This document shows, piece by piece, positions 7,352 to 15,697 of a DNA stretch of 45,209 nt. Both the position numbers and the translations under genes were made by a program. The stretch comes from an uncultured archaeon. Its GTDB lineage: Archaea; Nanobdellota; Nanobdellia; Pacearchaeales; GW2011-AR1. The stretch lies in assembly GCA_937143345.1 (NCBI GenBank), contig CAKZRD010000005.1, positions 1-45,209 on the forward strand. The letters run 5' to 3'. A model generated the notes under the pieces. It did no database searches. It had not been told where the DNA came from and saw only the letters and a program-made list of their open reading frames with translations. Positions within the stretch are counted from its first letter, which is position 1. Each line of letters starts with the position of its first letter.

Positions 7352-7899
7352 TGAAAAAAAAATATATTGCCGAAATTTCGCTAAACAATGGCGGAAAAGT
7401 ACTAATTAGCGAATGGGTTGTTGGAATTGGTAGAATTGCTATTTTTGAAAATATATTGATTACTGAAGATCAAAAATTATTTTTTAAAAAAAAGAGTTTT
7501 TCAAAAGATAACAACTTATACTTATCATATATAGAAAAAGAAAATTTTGTAATGATAAATAAAAAAGACCCACAAACAAACTACTACTCTTTTATGCCTG
7601 TCGTAGCGATATATCCTGATGGCTCTTTATGGATATCTCCGAGAATAAATGCCAACTTAGTAAATGAAAAAGAAGTAATAATTGATGCAGACGGATATAG
7701 TAAAGATAGGCTTCTTTCCCCTTATGAATCTTTTTGGTGGAATAAAAACCAAGAAGAAACAGAAAATATAAAATTTGTAAAATATATTTTACAAAATCCT
7801 AATAGTGGGGAAGTAACTTTTTTCGCAAGAAAACTATACAAAACCTATAAAAAAATAAACTATGAAGAATTAAAAAAATATTTAAAAGATGGAAAATAA
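7348..7899 (+). CDS. Soluble-looking protein of the pilin-like operon
   Basis: 183 aa. It is the only member of unit C without an N-terminal membrane helix or class III signal (MMKKKYIAEISLNNGGKVLISEWVVGIG...). The sequence looks beta-rich, with 'FMPVVAIYPDGSLWISPRINANLV' and 'SPYESFWWN'. It could be a cytoplasmic or peripheral partner, or be exported without a standard signal. It overlaps both neighbours (4 and 11 bases), which ties it to the operon. No family is recognised. Confidence 0.65.
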   Translation: MMKKKYIAEISLNNGGKVLISEWVVGIGRIAIFENILITEDQKLFFKKKSFSKDNNLYLSYIEKENFVMINKKDPQTNYYSFMPVVAIYPDGSLWISPRINANLVNEKEVIIDADGYSKDRLLSPYESFWWNKNQEETENIKFVKYILQNPNSGEVTFFARKLYKTYKKINYEELKKYLKDGK

Positions 7900-8665
7900 A
7901 AGAGCAAATCTGGACATAACAATCTTTATTATAATGGTTTTTATTATTTGTATTTATGCACTAGCCAACATAACTGCATATAAAAATAAACTAGAATTAA
8001 AATTAACAAGTTATACACAAGTAGAAAAAATTCAATTAGAAAAAAAAGATTTAGAATATTCTTTAAAGAAATATTTGGAAGAATGCTTAATAGAAAGTTA
8101 TTTTGAGATTATAGAAAAAAAAGAATTTTATGAAGGACAAGATATAGGAGGAATATTTTTTTTAAACAAAATAAAAGAAGATGCTAATGAAAATTTAATA
8201 AATAAAACAAAAAAATGCATAAAAGAAAAAGCAAAAAAAGATTATGATATCTATATAACACAAATTATTAGAGAATTACAAAAAGAAAAATTTTTAGAAA
8301 AATTAAAGAAAGAAAAGTTTGAACTAAATAATGAAGAAGAGATTTCGCTAAAAATAGAAGAAATTGATTTCTCAAAAGAAGAAGTAAAATACAGGAAAGA
8401 ATTAAAAACAAAATTTGTTTTTAGAGAAGAAAGACTTTTAAATTGGAATGATATAAACAAAACACTATTTTGTGAAAATGAAGAGTGTATTAAAAATTTA
8501 ACGAAAAACTTATTTTTCTTGGATATCGAAGAAAAAACAGAAAGTAGAAATAATAAAAATATTACATACAAAATTTACAACTTTATTTCTTTAAAAGAAT
8601 TTTATTTAAATGGAGAATTCAAAAAAATCTCTTTTGAAATAAAAAAATTAGAAAAAATTGAATAA
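7889..8665 (+). CDS. Pilin-like protein with a long coiled-coil outer part
   Basis: 258 aa. MENKRA/NLDITIFIIMVFIICIYALA is a class III-like signal and helix. Most of the rest is highly charged Lys/Glu helix (residues about 30-190), with Cys at 'LEECLIE', 'TKKCIKE' and 'FCENEECIKN'. It ends the operon and is convergent with fen with a 3-base gap. There is no known domain. The Lys/Glu helix suggests a stalk or coiled coil, but this is inference. Confidence 0.7.
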   Translation: MENKRANLDITIFIIMVFIICIYALANITAYKNKLELKLTSYTQVEKIQLEKKDLEYSLKKYLEECLIESYFEIIEKKEFYEGQDIGGIFFLNKIKEDANENLINKTKKCIKEKAKKDYDIYITQIIRELQKEKFLEKLKKEKFELNNEEEISLKIEEIDFSKEEVKYRKELKTKFVFREERLLNWNDINKTLFCENEECIKNLTKNLFFLDIEEKTESRNNKNITYKIYNFISLKEFYLNGEFKKISFEIKKLEKIE

Positions 8666-8668
8666 AAA

Positions 8669-9703
8669 CTAATTAAAAAAATCTTTCAAAGAAACTTGTT
8701 TTTTTTCTTCTTCTATTTCTCTTAATTTTTCTAATGCCTTATCTACTCTTTCCTCTGAAAAATCTCTTTCTAATAAGATTTTCTTAACTTTTTCAAAATC
8801 TGGTTTAATTTTGTCAATTTTTTTTATTCCGTTGCCTTTATATTCTTTAAATTCCTTAAAAATTTCTTGCCAGTTGAAATCCATCACGTATTTTCCGCTT
8901 TTGTATATGTAATCAAAGATTATGGTAGGATATCTGAATTTTCTTACTATTTCTAAAGCTCTTTTTTGACCTAATCCTTTAACTCCACCAATATTAAAAT
9001 CTGTCCCTGTGAGTATTCCTAAACTAATTAATTGATCTCTATCGATCTGTAAACTCTCTAAAACTTGCTGTAATTCAATAAACTCTATATTAACATCTAC
9101 TAAAATTCCCGAAGATGTTTTTCTTTTTCTCGCAAGAGTCAGATTTCTTATTAAACGAGGGGTGCCATAAAGAAGAGCATCATAATCTTGAGAAGCAGAT
9201 GCCCAAACTAATCCTGCTCTTGCTAAAAAAGAAGCTTCTGCCTCGCCTTCATTTAAGGATTCAACAAAAGAAATTCCTAACGCTTTTAAGATTTCTTTGC
9301 TTTCGTTGACAATCTCTTCATTTATTTTAACAAATTGTTTAGAATATTTGTTCATGCTTTCTATGTCCCCAGATTTTTTTGCATCAGTGTATTTCTCCAT
9401 AGCAATTCTTTTTCTTTCTGCTCTTTCATTGAGTTCTTTTTCTTTTAGATGAGAGGGTTTTCCATCGAAAACATAAACTAAATTTATTCCTTCACTCAAT
9501 AAAGAGATATTTCTATAAAAAAGACCTGACAAGTGGGAAGTTATTTTTCCCTTAGAATCCATCAAAGGAGTTCCATCTTGTTGCCTAATAGTTGTCAAAA
9601 ATTGATATAAAGTATTCATAGCGTCTACTGCAATTGTTTTTCCTTTTAAAAGAGAAAGATTTATTTCCTTTCTTGGGATTATTTCAGCAATTTGCACTCC
9701 CAT
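8669..9703 (-). CDS. fen: Flap endonuclease 1 (FEN1)
   Basis: Structure-specific nuclease that removes 5' flaps during lagging-strand maturation and repair. The acidic active-site residues are in place: 'AVDAMN', 'VFDGKPSH', 'EGEAEAS', 'ASQDYDALLYG' and 'TGTDFNIGGVKGLGQKRAL', the last also forming the helix-hairpin-helix DNA-binding loop. The 344-aa length is typical. The C-terminus 'QVSLKDFFN' is a canonical PCNA-interacting box. It is transcribed divergently from polB across a 74-base region, pairing two replication enzymes. Confidence 0.97.
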   Translation of the reverse strand: MGVQIAEIIPRKEINLSLLKGKTIAVDAMNTLYQFLTTIRQQDGTPLMDSKGKITSHLSGLFYRNISLLSEGINLVYVFDGKPSHLKEKELNERAERKRIAMEKYTDAKKSGDIESMNKYSKQFVKINEEIVNESKEILKALGISFVESLNEGEAEASFLARAGLVWASASQDYDALLYGTPRLIRNLTLARKRKTSSGILVDVNIEFIELQQVLESLQIDRDQLISLGILTGTDFNIGGVKGLGQKRALEIVRKFRYPTIIFDYIYKSGKYVMDFNWQEIFKEFKEYKGNGIKKIDKIKPDFEKVKKILLERDFSEERVDKALEKLREIEEEKKQVSLKDFFN

Positions 9704-9746
9704 AAAAGTAATAAGAAAAGAGGGTTAATAAGTTTATCTTAGAATA

Positions 9747-9756
9747 AATTTAAATA
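9747..9756 (+). promoter_or_regulatory. TATA box of the polB operon
   Basis: AATTTAAATA is centred about 26 bases before the polB ATG, in the divergent fen/polB region. The spacing predicts a leaderless transcript. Confidence 0.5.
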
Positions 9757-9777
9757 AGAAAGAAAATTGATTATTAC

Positions 9778-12111
9778 ATGGATAAAGGGTTTATTGTTTA
9801 TTCAGATTATGAAACAAGAGAAAACAAAACATTTGTTCAAATCTATGGAAGATTAAAAAATGGACAAAGTTTTGCAATAGAAAAACTATTTACTCCTTAT
9901 TTTTTTATAAAAAAAGAAGATGAAAAAAAATTATTTAGAGAATCAAAAGTTAAAATAGAAAAATGCGAAGAAAAAACATTTGATGAAAAAGAAACTTTGA
10001 AATTAATTTTTGAAAATTATGAAGAACAAAAAAATTTCTTAAAGAAAATAGATGAATTGAAAATAGAAACTTTTGAAGCAGACTTAAAACCAAACACAAG
10101 ATTCTTAATAGATAATGATTTTTTTGGAAAAATCGAAATAGAAGGAGATTATAAAACAGAAAATGAAAAAGTTGAAAGATTCTATTTTGAACCTGAAATA
10201 AAAAAAGATTTGTCTGACGAAAAAATTTATCTTAAAATTCTTTCCTTAGATATTGAAACATCTACAAAAGGAGAAATCTATTGTGTTAGTCTATACTCAA
10301 AAAATTATAGAAAAAGTCTTATTCTTTCAAAAGAAGAAATAAAAAATGCGAACAATTTTTCAACAGAAGAAAAACTCTTAGAGGAACTAAAAAAAGAAAT
10401 AATTTCATTTGATCCCGATATAATTGTAGGTTGGAATTTAATTGACTTTGATCTTCTCTATTTAAAAGAAGCATATAAAAGAAATAAAATACTATTTGAT
10501 TTTGGAAGGAAAAAAGGAGAAGTAAAATTAAAAATAGAAAAAAACTTTTTTAGAAACTCTAGTGCAAATATTGTTGGAAGAATTGTTTTAGATGGACTAA
10601 ACTTGATTAAAGATCCTTTTATTCAAGAATCTCCTTCAATAAAATCAATTAAAACAAACTCTTATTCTTTAGAAGATGTCTCTCAAGCTTTTCTTGGAAA
10701 AGGAAAGATAATCTCTAAAAAAGACAGACATAAAGAAATAGAAGAACTTTATAAAATAAATAAAGAAAAACTTGTCGAATATAACCTAAATGATTGCTTA
10801 CTCGTTTATGAAATTTTAGAAAAAACAAAAATGATTGATTTAGCTATAGAAAGAAGCGAACTAACAGGATTGCAATTAAACAAGCTTTTGGGTTCTATTG
10901 CTGCCTTTGATTCTTTATATATAAGAGAAGCAAGAAAAAGAAAACTTGTCTCTCCGACGACAAAAGTTAGAAACAAAGAAAAAAGAATAAAAGGCGGTTA
11001 TGTTATAACTCCAAGACCGGGAGTTTACAAAAATGTTTTGACATTCGATTTTAAATCACTTTATCCTTCAATAATAAAAACCTTTAATATAGACCCTGCA
11101 AGCTTTCTCCATAAAAAAGAAAAAAATGCAATTGTTTCTCCAAATGGTGCTTATTTTAGAAATAATGAAGGAATTCTTCCAGAAATATTGGGAAAGTTAC
11201 ACGAAGCTAGAGAAAAAGCCAAAAGAGAGAAAAGAGAGCTCTCGAACTATGCAATAAAAATAATAATGAACACTTTCTTCGGAGTTTTAGCAAGCCCAAA
11301 CTGCAGATATTTTGATTTACAAATAGCTAACGCAATAACTCATTTTGGACAAGAAATAATAAAGATGACTTCAAAAATTATCGAAGAAAAAAATTTTGAA
11401 GTTATTTATGGAGATACGGATAGTGTTTTTGTAAATACAAAACTAGAAAAAGAAGAAGCAAAAAAACTAACAAACATTCTTTCAAAAGAAATTAATTCTT
11501 TTTATAAAAATTATGTTAAAGAAAGATTTAATCGAAATTCTTATCTAGAACTTGAGTTTGACACTTTCTATGACTTTTTAATAATTCCAAAAATGAGAGC
11601 AGAAGAGGAAAAAAGAGGTGCAAAAAAAAGATATGCTGGTATAGTTACAAAAGAAGGGAAAGAAAAACTTGAAATCGTCGGACTTGAAGCAATACGGGGT
11701 GACTGGACAGAAGCCGCAAAAAACTTTCAAAAAGAACTTTTACTAAAAATTTTTAAAAATGAAGAAGTTATCTCTTTTATAAAAGATTATATAAAAAATC
11801 TTAAAGAAAGAAAACTAGATAAAGAACTTATTTATAAAAAATCTATAAGAAAAGATCTTGAAAATTATACTAAAACAACACCGCCACATGTTAAAGCAGC
11901 CCGCCAACTTGATGATTTAGATAATAACTTAATAGAGTATTATATAACAACAGAAGGCCCAGAACCAATTCAAAAATTAAAGCACAAAATTGATTATGAA
12001 CATTATATAGAAAAACAAATAAAACCTATCGCTAAAACAATTTTAGAAACTGCCGGAATTGATTTTGAAAAAGCATTTAATGAAGAAAAACAGAAGAAAT
12101 TGCTTATTTAA
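9778..12111 (+). CDS. polB: Family B DNA polymerase with proofreading exonuclease
   Basis: 777 aa, the normal archaeal length, with no intein in the usual sites. Exonuclease motifs are visible: Exo I 'LSLDIETSTKG' (about residue 157), Exo II 'GWNLIDFDLLYL', Exo III 'YNLNDCLLVYEI'. Polymerase motifs are A 'DFKSLYPSIIK' (about 424), B 'KIIMNTFFGVLAS' (canonical N-S-x-Y-G here N-T-F-F-G) and C 'IYGDTDSVFV' (about 543), followed by the 'KKRYAG' motif. All catalytic Asp residues are present. It leads an operon with an RNA methyltransferase, its PUA-like partner and methionine aminopeptidase. PolD is also encoded in this window, so PolB may serve mainly in repair, as proposed in other archaea. Confidence 0.97.
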   Translation: MDKGFIVYSDYETRENKTFVQIYGRLKNGQSFAIEKLFTPYFFIKKEDEKKLFRESKVKIEKCEEKTFDEKETLKLIFENYEEQKNFLKKIDELKIETFEADLKPNTRFLIDNDFFGKIEIEGDYKTENEKVERFYFEPEIKKDLSDEKIYLKILSLDIETSTKGEIYCVSLYSKNYRKSLILSKEEIKNANNFSTEEKLLEELKKEIISFDPDIIVGWNLIDFDLLYLKEAYKRNKILFDFGRKKGEVKLKIEKNFFRNSSANIVGRIVLDGLNLIKDPFIQESPSIKSIKTNSYSLEDVSQAFLGKGKIISKKDRHKEIEELYKINKEKLVEYNLNDCLLVYEILEKTKMIDLAIERSELTGLQLNKLLGSIAAFDSLYIREARKRKLVSPTTKVRNKEKRIKGGYVITPRPGVYKNVLTFDFKSLYPSIIKTFNIDPASFLHKKEKNAIVSPNGAYFRNNEGILPEILGKLHEAREKAKREKRELSNYAIKIIMNTFFGVLASPNCRYFDLQIANAITHFGQEIIKMTSKIIEEKNFEVIYGDTDSVFVNTKLEKEEAKKLTNILSKEINSFYKNYVKERFNRNSYLELEFDTFYDFLIIPKMRAEEEKRGAKKRYAGIVTKEGKEKLEIVGLEAIRGDWTEAAKNFQKELLLKIFKNEEVISFIKDYIKNLKERKLDKELIYKKSIRKDLENYTKTTPPHVKAARQLDDLDNNLIEYYITTEGPEPIQKLKHKIDYEHYIEKQIKPIAKTILETAGIDFEKAFNEEKQKKLLI

Positions 12112-12113
12112 TA

Positions 12114-13085
12114 ATGGAAAAAACTTACAAATACAATCCAAAAAAAGAGTTTGAAGAAAGAATAAAAAAAATTTTACCTGATGAAAAAGATATGGAAGAG
12201 TTTTGGAAATTTTGCCATACTGAACCGATTAATTCTATAAGGTGTAATACCTTAAAAATTTCTCCTGAAAAATTAAAAGAGAAAATTTCAAAATATTGTT
12301 GGAAATTAAAACAACCTTTCAAAGAATACCCTGAAATTTTTATAATAGAAAAAGAAACTGATTTAAAACCTGGAGAAATTGGAAAAACTATTGAACATAT
12401 TCTTGGTTATTATTATGTACAAGATATTTCTTCTATGATGCCACCAATAGCCCTATCCCCACAAAAAGACGATATTATTTTAGATTTGTGTGCTTCTCCA
12501 GGTTCAAAAACTACTCAAATGGCTGCAATGATGAAAAACAAAGGTACGATTATAGCAAATGATTTAACAGTAAACAGAACGATGATTTTAAACGCAAACT
12601 TAGAAAAATGTGGAGTAACAAACACGATAGTAACGAGAAAAGATGCGGTTAGATTTTGTCAAATATGGAATAAAAAAATAAAGAAAAAATTTGATAAAAT
12701 TCTTTTAGATGTACCATGCTCTGGAGAAGGAACTCTAAGAAAAAGCCCGCATACTATGGAGATCTGGAATTTAAATTTTATAAAATCTTTATCACAACAA
12801 CAAAAAAAGATTTGCTCTGCAGCAATACCTTTATTAAAGAAAGACGGAGTTTTAGTTTATTCGACATGCACTTTGTCAATAGAAGAAAACGAAGAAGTCG
12901 TTGATTTTATGTTAAAAAATTTTAATCTTGAAATAGAAGATTTTTTCCTACCTATCAAGACACGAGAAGGTATTAGTAACTGGGAAGGAAAAAAATTCAA
13001 CGAAAAAATTAAATTTTGCAAAAGAATTTACCCTCACGATAACGACAGCGACGGATTTTTTTTAGCAAAAATGAGAAAAAAATGA
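12114..13085 (+). CDS. NOL1/NOP2/Sun (RsmB-like) RNA m5C methyltransferase
   Basis: Transfers a methyl group from SAM to C5 of cytosine in rRNA or tRNA. The SAM-binding motif is 'DLCASPGSKTTQMAAMM' (about 124). The two family Cys motifs are present: 'LLDVPCSGEGTLRK' (about 200) and the nucleophile 'VYSTCTLSIEENE' (about 250). The N-terminal RNA-binding part ('NSIRCNTLKIS') is short, and the PUA-like domain often fused in this family is encoded by the next gene, which overlaps by ATGA. Whether the target is rRNA or tRNA cannot be told from sequence. Confidence 0.9.
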   Translation: MEKTYKYNPKKEFEERIKKILPDEKDMEEFWKFCHTEPINSIRCNTLKISPEKLKEKISKYCWKLKQPFKEYPEIFIIEKETDLKPGEIGKTIEHILGYYYVQDISSMMPPIALSPQKDDIILDLCASPGSKTTQMAAMMKNKGTIIANDLTVNRTMILNANLEKCGVTNTIVTRKDAVRFCQIWNKKIKKKFDKILLDVPCSGEGTLRKSPHTMEIWNLNFIKSLSQQQKKICSAAIPLLKKDGVLVYSTCTLSIEENEEVVDFMLKNFNLEIEDFFLPIKTREGISNWEGKKFNEKIKFCKRIYPHDNDSDGFFLAKMRKK

Positions 13086-13564
13086 AAATCGAAATAATTG
13101 AAAAAAAAGAGAAAGAAAAACTTCTAGAAAAACTATCTTATTTAGGAAATTTAAAAACAGAAAATCTTTTTGTAAAAACTGGTGAAAAAATAAGAATGTT
13201 TAGCGGTAATTTAGATAAAGAAGAAATAAAAAAAATATGGCGGAATTTTATGATTGAGGGAATCGGTCTTTACATAATAAAAGATTTTAAAAATAAAAAG
13301 AAAAATTTTGAAGAAACACGACTCTCCTTAGAGGGATTGTATTTTTTTAAAGAACAAATAAAAAGTTCAATTGTTGAAATAGACGAAGAACAAAAAAATA
13401 AATGGTTTAAAGGAGAGACTATAACACTAAAAGAAGAGCAAAAGAAAAATATTCAAAATCAAATTGTTGTGTTGAAATTTGGTGAAGATTTCTTAGGTAC
13501 CGGGAAAATTAAAGAAGAAAAAATTTATAATTATTTACCTAAAGAAAGAAGAATAAAAAACTAA
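13082..13564 (+). CDS. PUA-like ribosome biogenesis protein (NOL1/NOP2-associated)
   Basis: 160 aa. It resembles the archaeal stand-alone 'NOL1/NOP2/fmu ribosome biogenesis' family: an N-terminal alpha/beta part, then a PUA-like segment ('VEIDEEQKNKWFKGETITL...NQIVVLKFGEDFLGTGKIKEEKIYNYLPKERRIKN'). The ending 'LPKERR' is typical of this family. It is coupled to the m5C methyltransferase gene by a 4-base overlap, which supports a role as its RNA-binding partner. It has no catalytic residues of its own. Confidence 0.75.
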   Translation: MKIEIIEKKEKEKLLEKLSYLGNLKTENLFVKTGEKIRMFSGNLDKEEIKKIWRNFMIEGIGLYIIKDFKNKKKNFEETRLSLEGLYFFKEQIKSSIVEIDEEQKNKWFKGETITLKEEQKKNIQNQIVVLKFGEDFLGTGKIKEEKIYNYLPKERRIKN

Positions 13565-13565
13565 A

Positions 13566-14471
13566 ATGAATAAAGGAGAATTTGAAAACTACTTGAAAGC
13601 GGGAAAAATAGCTTCGAAAGTAAAAAAAGAAACTAAAAATTTTATAAAAAAAGATCTCTCTTTAATAAAAATTGCAGAGTTTATTGAAGAAAAAATTAAA
13701 AAAGAAGATGGCAATCTTGCTTTTCCTGTAAATCTTTCTTTAAACGAAATTGCTGCACATTATACTCCTTCTTTAAATGACGAAACAAAAGCAAGCGGTT
13801 TGTTAAAAATCGATTTCGGTGTTGAAATTGAAGGGTTTATTGCAGATCTTGCTTTTTCGTTAGACTTAACGGAGGAAAAAAAATATCAAAAAATGATAAA
13901 CTTAAATGAAGAAATTTTAAAAAAAACTATAGCCTCATTAGATTACGAAAGCAAAGTTTGCGATATCGGAGAAAAAATTTCCGAGTTTTTAAATGAAAAG
14001 GAATTTAAAATAATAAAAAATTTAACAGGTCATTCTCTTAGTAAATATCAGATTCATTCAGATCCCCCAATCCCAAATACAAAAAATAATTGCAAAATTC
14101 CTTTAAAAGAGAAAGCTATTGCGATAGAACCTTTTTTAACAAAAGGGGTTGGCGAAGTTATCGAAGGAAAAGAATCCGAAATCTTTATGCTTATAGATGA
14201 AAACAAAAAACCGCGAGATATCGAAGCAAGAAAACTTTTAGATTTTATAAAAAAAGAATATAAAACAAAACCTTTTTGTAAAAGATGGCTCGAAAAAAAA
14301 GGATTTAAAAAAATTTATCTGTCCTTTTTAGTCAGAGAAAAAATTATTTACAATTTTCCAATCTTAATTGAAAAAAGCAAATCTCCTGTAAGCCAAGCAG
14401 AAGAAACACTAATTTTTTTTGATGGAAGAAAAATTCTAACTACGAACAAAGACTTTGATTTTCATACTTAA
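13566..14471 (+). CDS. map: Methionine aminopeptidase, type II
   Basis: Removes initiator Met from nascent proteins. The metal ligands of the pita-bread fold are visible: Asp in 'LLKIDFGVEIEGFIADLAFS' (two Asp about 11 residues apart), His in 'NLTGHSLSKYQIH', Glu in 'AIEPFLTKGVG', and the final Glu in 'SQAEETLIFF'. The substrate-site His is in 'LNEIAAHYTP'. The insertion and the 301-aa length fit the archaeal type II enzyme. It lies two bases behind the PUA-like gene in the polB operon. Confidence 0.95.
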   Translation: MNKGEFENYLKAGKIASKVKKETKNFIKKDLSLIKIAEFIEEKIKKEDGNLAFPVNLSLNEIAAHYTPSLNDETKASGLLKIDFGVEIEGFIADLAFSLDLTEEKKYQKMINLNEEILKKTIASLDYESKVCDIGEKISEFLNEKEFKIIKNLTGHSLSKYQIHSDPPIPNTKNNCKIPLKEKAIAIEPFLTKGVGEVIEGKESEIFMLIDENKKPRDIEARKLLDFIKKEYKTKPFCKRWLEKKGFKKIYLSFLVREKIIYNFPILIEKSKSPVSQAEETLIFFDGRKILTTNKDFDFHT

Positions 14472-14522
14472 TAAAATTTAAAAAATAGAGAAATTTAAAA
14501 ATTCTGATTTATTTTTTTATTT

Positions 14523-15428
14523 ATGCCTGTAAATGCTAGTCCTGATTTTGTAAAAGCAGAGAAAGAGTATATTGAAGCAAAAACTCTTGAGGAAAAAATA
14601 GAAAAAATAAAAAAAATGATTTCTCTTGCTCCATCACACAAAGGAGCTGAAAACTTTCGAGCAGAATTAAAATCTCGTCTAAAAAAGCTAACGGAAAAAT
14701 TAGAAAAACAAAAAACAACGGGAAAAACAACTAAAAAAGGAATAAAAAAGGGAAAAGTTCAAAGTATATTAGTAGGATTTTCTAATGTTGGAAAAACAAC
14801 TTTATTTAAAAATTTAACACAAAAAGAAATAACAATTTCCCATTATCCTTTTTCAACAAGAGAACCTGAACTTGGTACCTTAAACTTTGAAGACATTAAA
14901 ATACAAATAATAGACTTACCTTCATTTCCTTATGGAGATTTAGGATTAATAAATAATACTGACACCATTATTTTAGTCGTTGATTCTTTAGAACAAATTG
15001 AAGAATCAAAAAAATATTTAGAAAAATCAAAAGCAAAAAAAATTTTGATATTTAATAAGAAAGATCTCCTTAAAGAAGAAGAAAAAAGAAAAATCTCTGA
15101 AAAAATAAAATCTGAATACAAAGAATTTTTTTGTTTTTTCCTTTTAGACCAAAACGAAAATTTAGAAGAATTAAAAAAGAAAATTTTTGAAAGCTTTGGC
15201 GTTATAAGAGTTTACACAAAAGAACCTAAAAAAGAAGTTTCAAAAGAACCTTTAATCCTTAAAGAAAACTCAAAAGTTTTTGACGCTATAGAAAAAATTT
15301 CAAAATCTCTTTTGGGTAAAGTTAAATTCGCTAAAATTTGGGGCCAATCATCAAAATTTCAAGGACAATTTGTTGGATTAGATCATATCTTAAAAGATAA
15401 AGATATAATTGAATTAAAAATAGAATGA
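14523..15428 (+). CDS. DRG/Obg-type GTPase with TGS domain
   Basis: Developmentally-regulated-GTP-binding-protein family, linked to translation. The basic N-terminal helical region (1-75, 'YIEAKTLEEKIEKIKKMISLAPSHKGAE') precedes the G domain: P-loop 'GFSNVGKTTL', switch I 'YPFSTREPELG', G3 'IIDLPSF', G4 'NKKD'. The C-terminal TGS domain spans about 225-301 ('IRVYTKEP...FAKIWGQSSKFQGQFVGLDHILKDKDIIEL'). At 301 aa it is shorter than the usual ~365 aa. G3 is DLPS instead of the canonical DLPG, which would affect the GTPase switch; only Ser replaces Gly, so activity may persist. It is coupled by ATGA to the next small gene. Confidence 0.88.
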   Translation: MPVNASPDFVKAEKEYIEAKTLEEKIEKIKKMISLAPSHKGAENFRAELKSRLKKLTEKLEKQKTTGKTTKKGIKKGKVQSILVGFSNVGKTTLFKNLTQKEITISHYPFSTREPELGTLNFEDIKIQIIDLPSFPYGDLGLINNTDTIILVVDSLEQIEESKKYLEKSKAKKILIFNKKDLLKEEEKRKISEKIKSEYKEFFCFFLLDQNENLEELKKKIFESFGVIRVYTKEPKKEVSKEPLILKENSKVFDAIEKISKSLLGKVKFAKIWGQSSKFQGQFVGLDHILKDKDIIELKIE

Positions 15429-15697
15429 AAAAGGAAAGATTATTCTTAATTTTAAGTATAATTTCGATTTTGGTATTGCTTCTTTTGACAGAATTTCAAA
15501 AACCTTTAATCGAAGGAAAAATAAAATCTATAAAAAAATCTTTTCCAACAACAATAATTCTTGAGAACAATAATGAAGAAATAATTCTTTTTGAAAAAGA
15601 AACATCTCTAAAAAAAGACAACTTAATAAAAATTTTTGGTTCTAGACAAAATAAAAACCAAATAATAGCTACGAAAATAATATGTTTGAATTGTTAA
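15425..15697 (+). CDS. Small membrane-anchored, OB-fold-like protein
   Basis: 90 aa. A single N-terminal helix (about residues 6-22) acts as signal or anchor. It is followed by a five-strand-like sequence 'LIEGKIKSIKKSFPTTIILENNNEEIILFEKETSLKKDNLIKIFGSRQNKNQIIATKII' that resembles a short extracytoplasmic OB fold. Two Cys lie near the C-terminus (CLNC). It overlaps the GTPase by ATGA and the permease by 16 bases. Fold assignment is by pattern only. Confidence 0.6.
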   Translation: MKKERLFLILSIISILVLLLLTEFQKPLIEGKIKSIKKSFPTTIILENNNEEIILFEKETSLKKDNLIKIFGSRQNKNQIIATKIICLNC

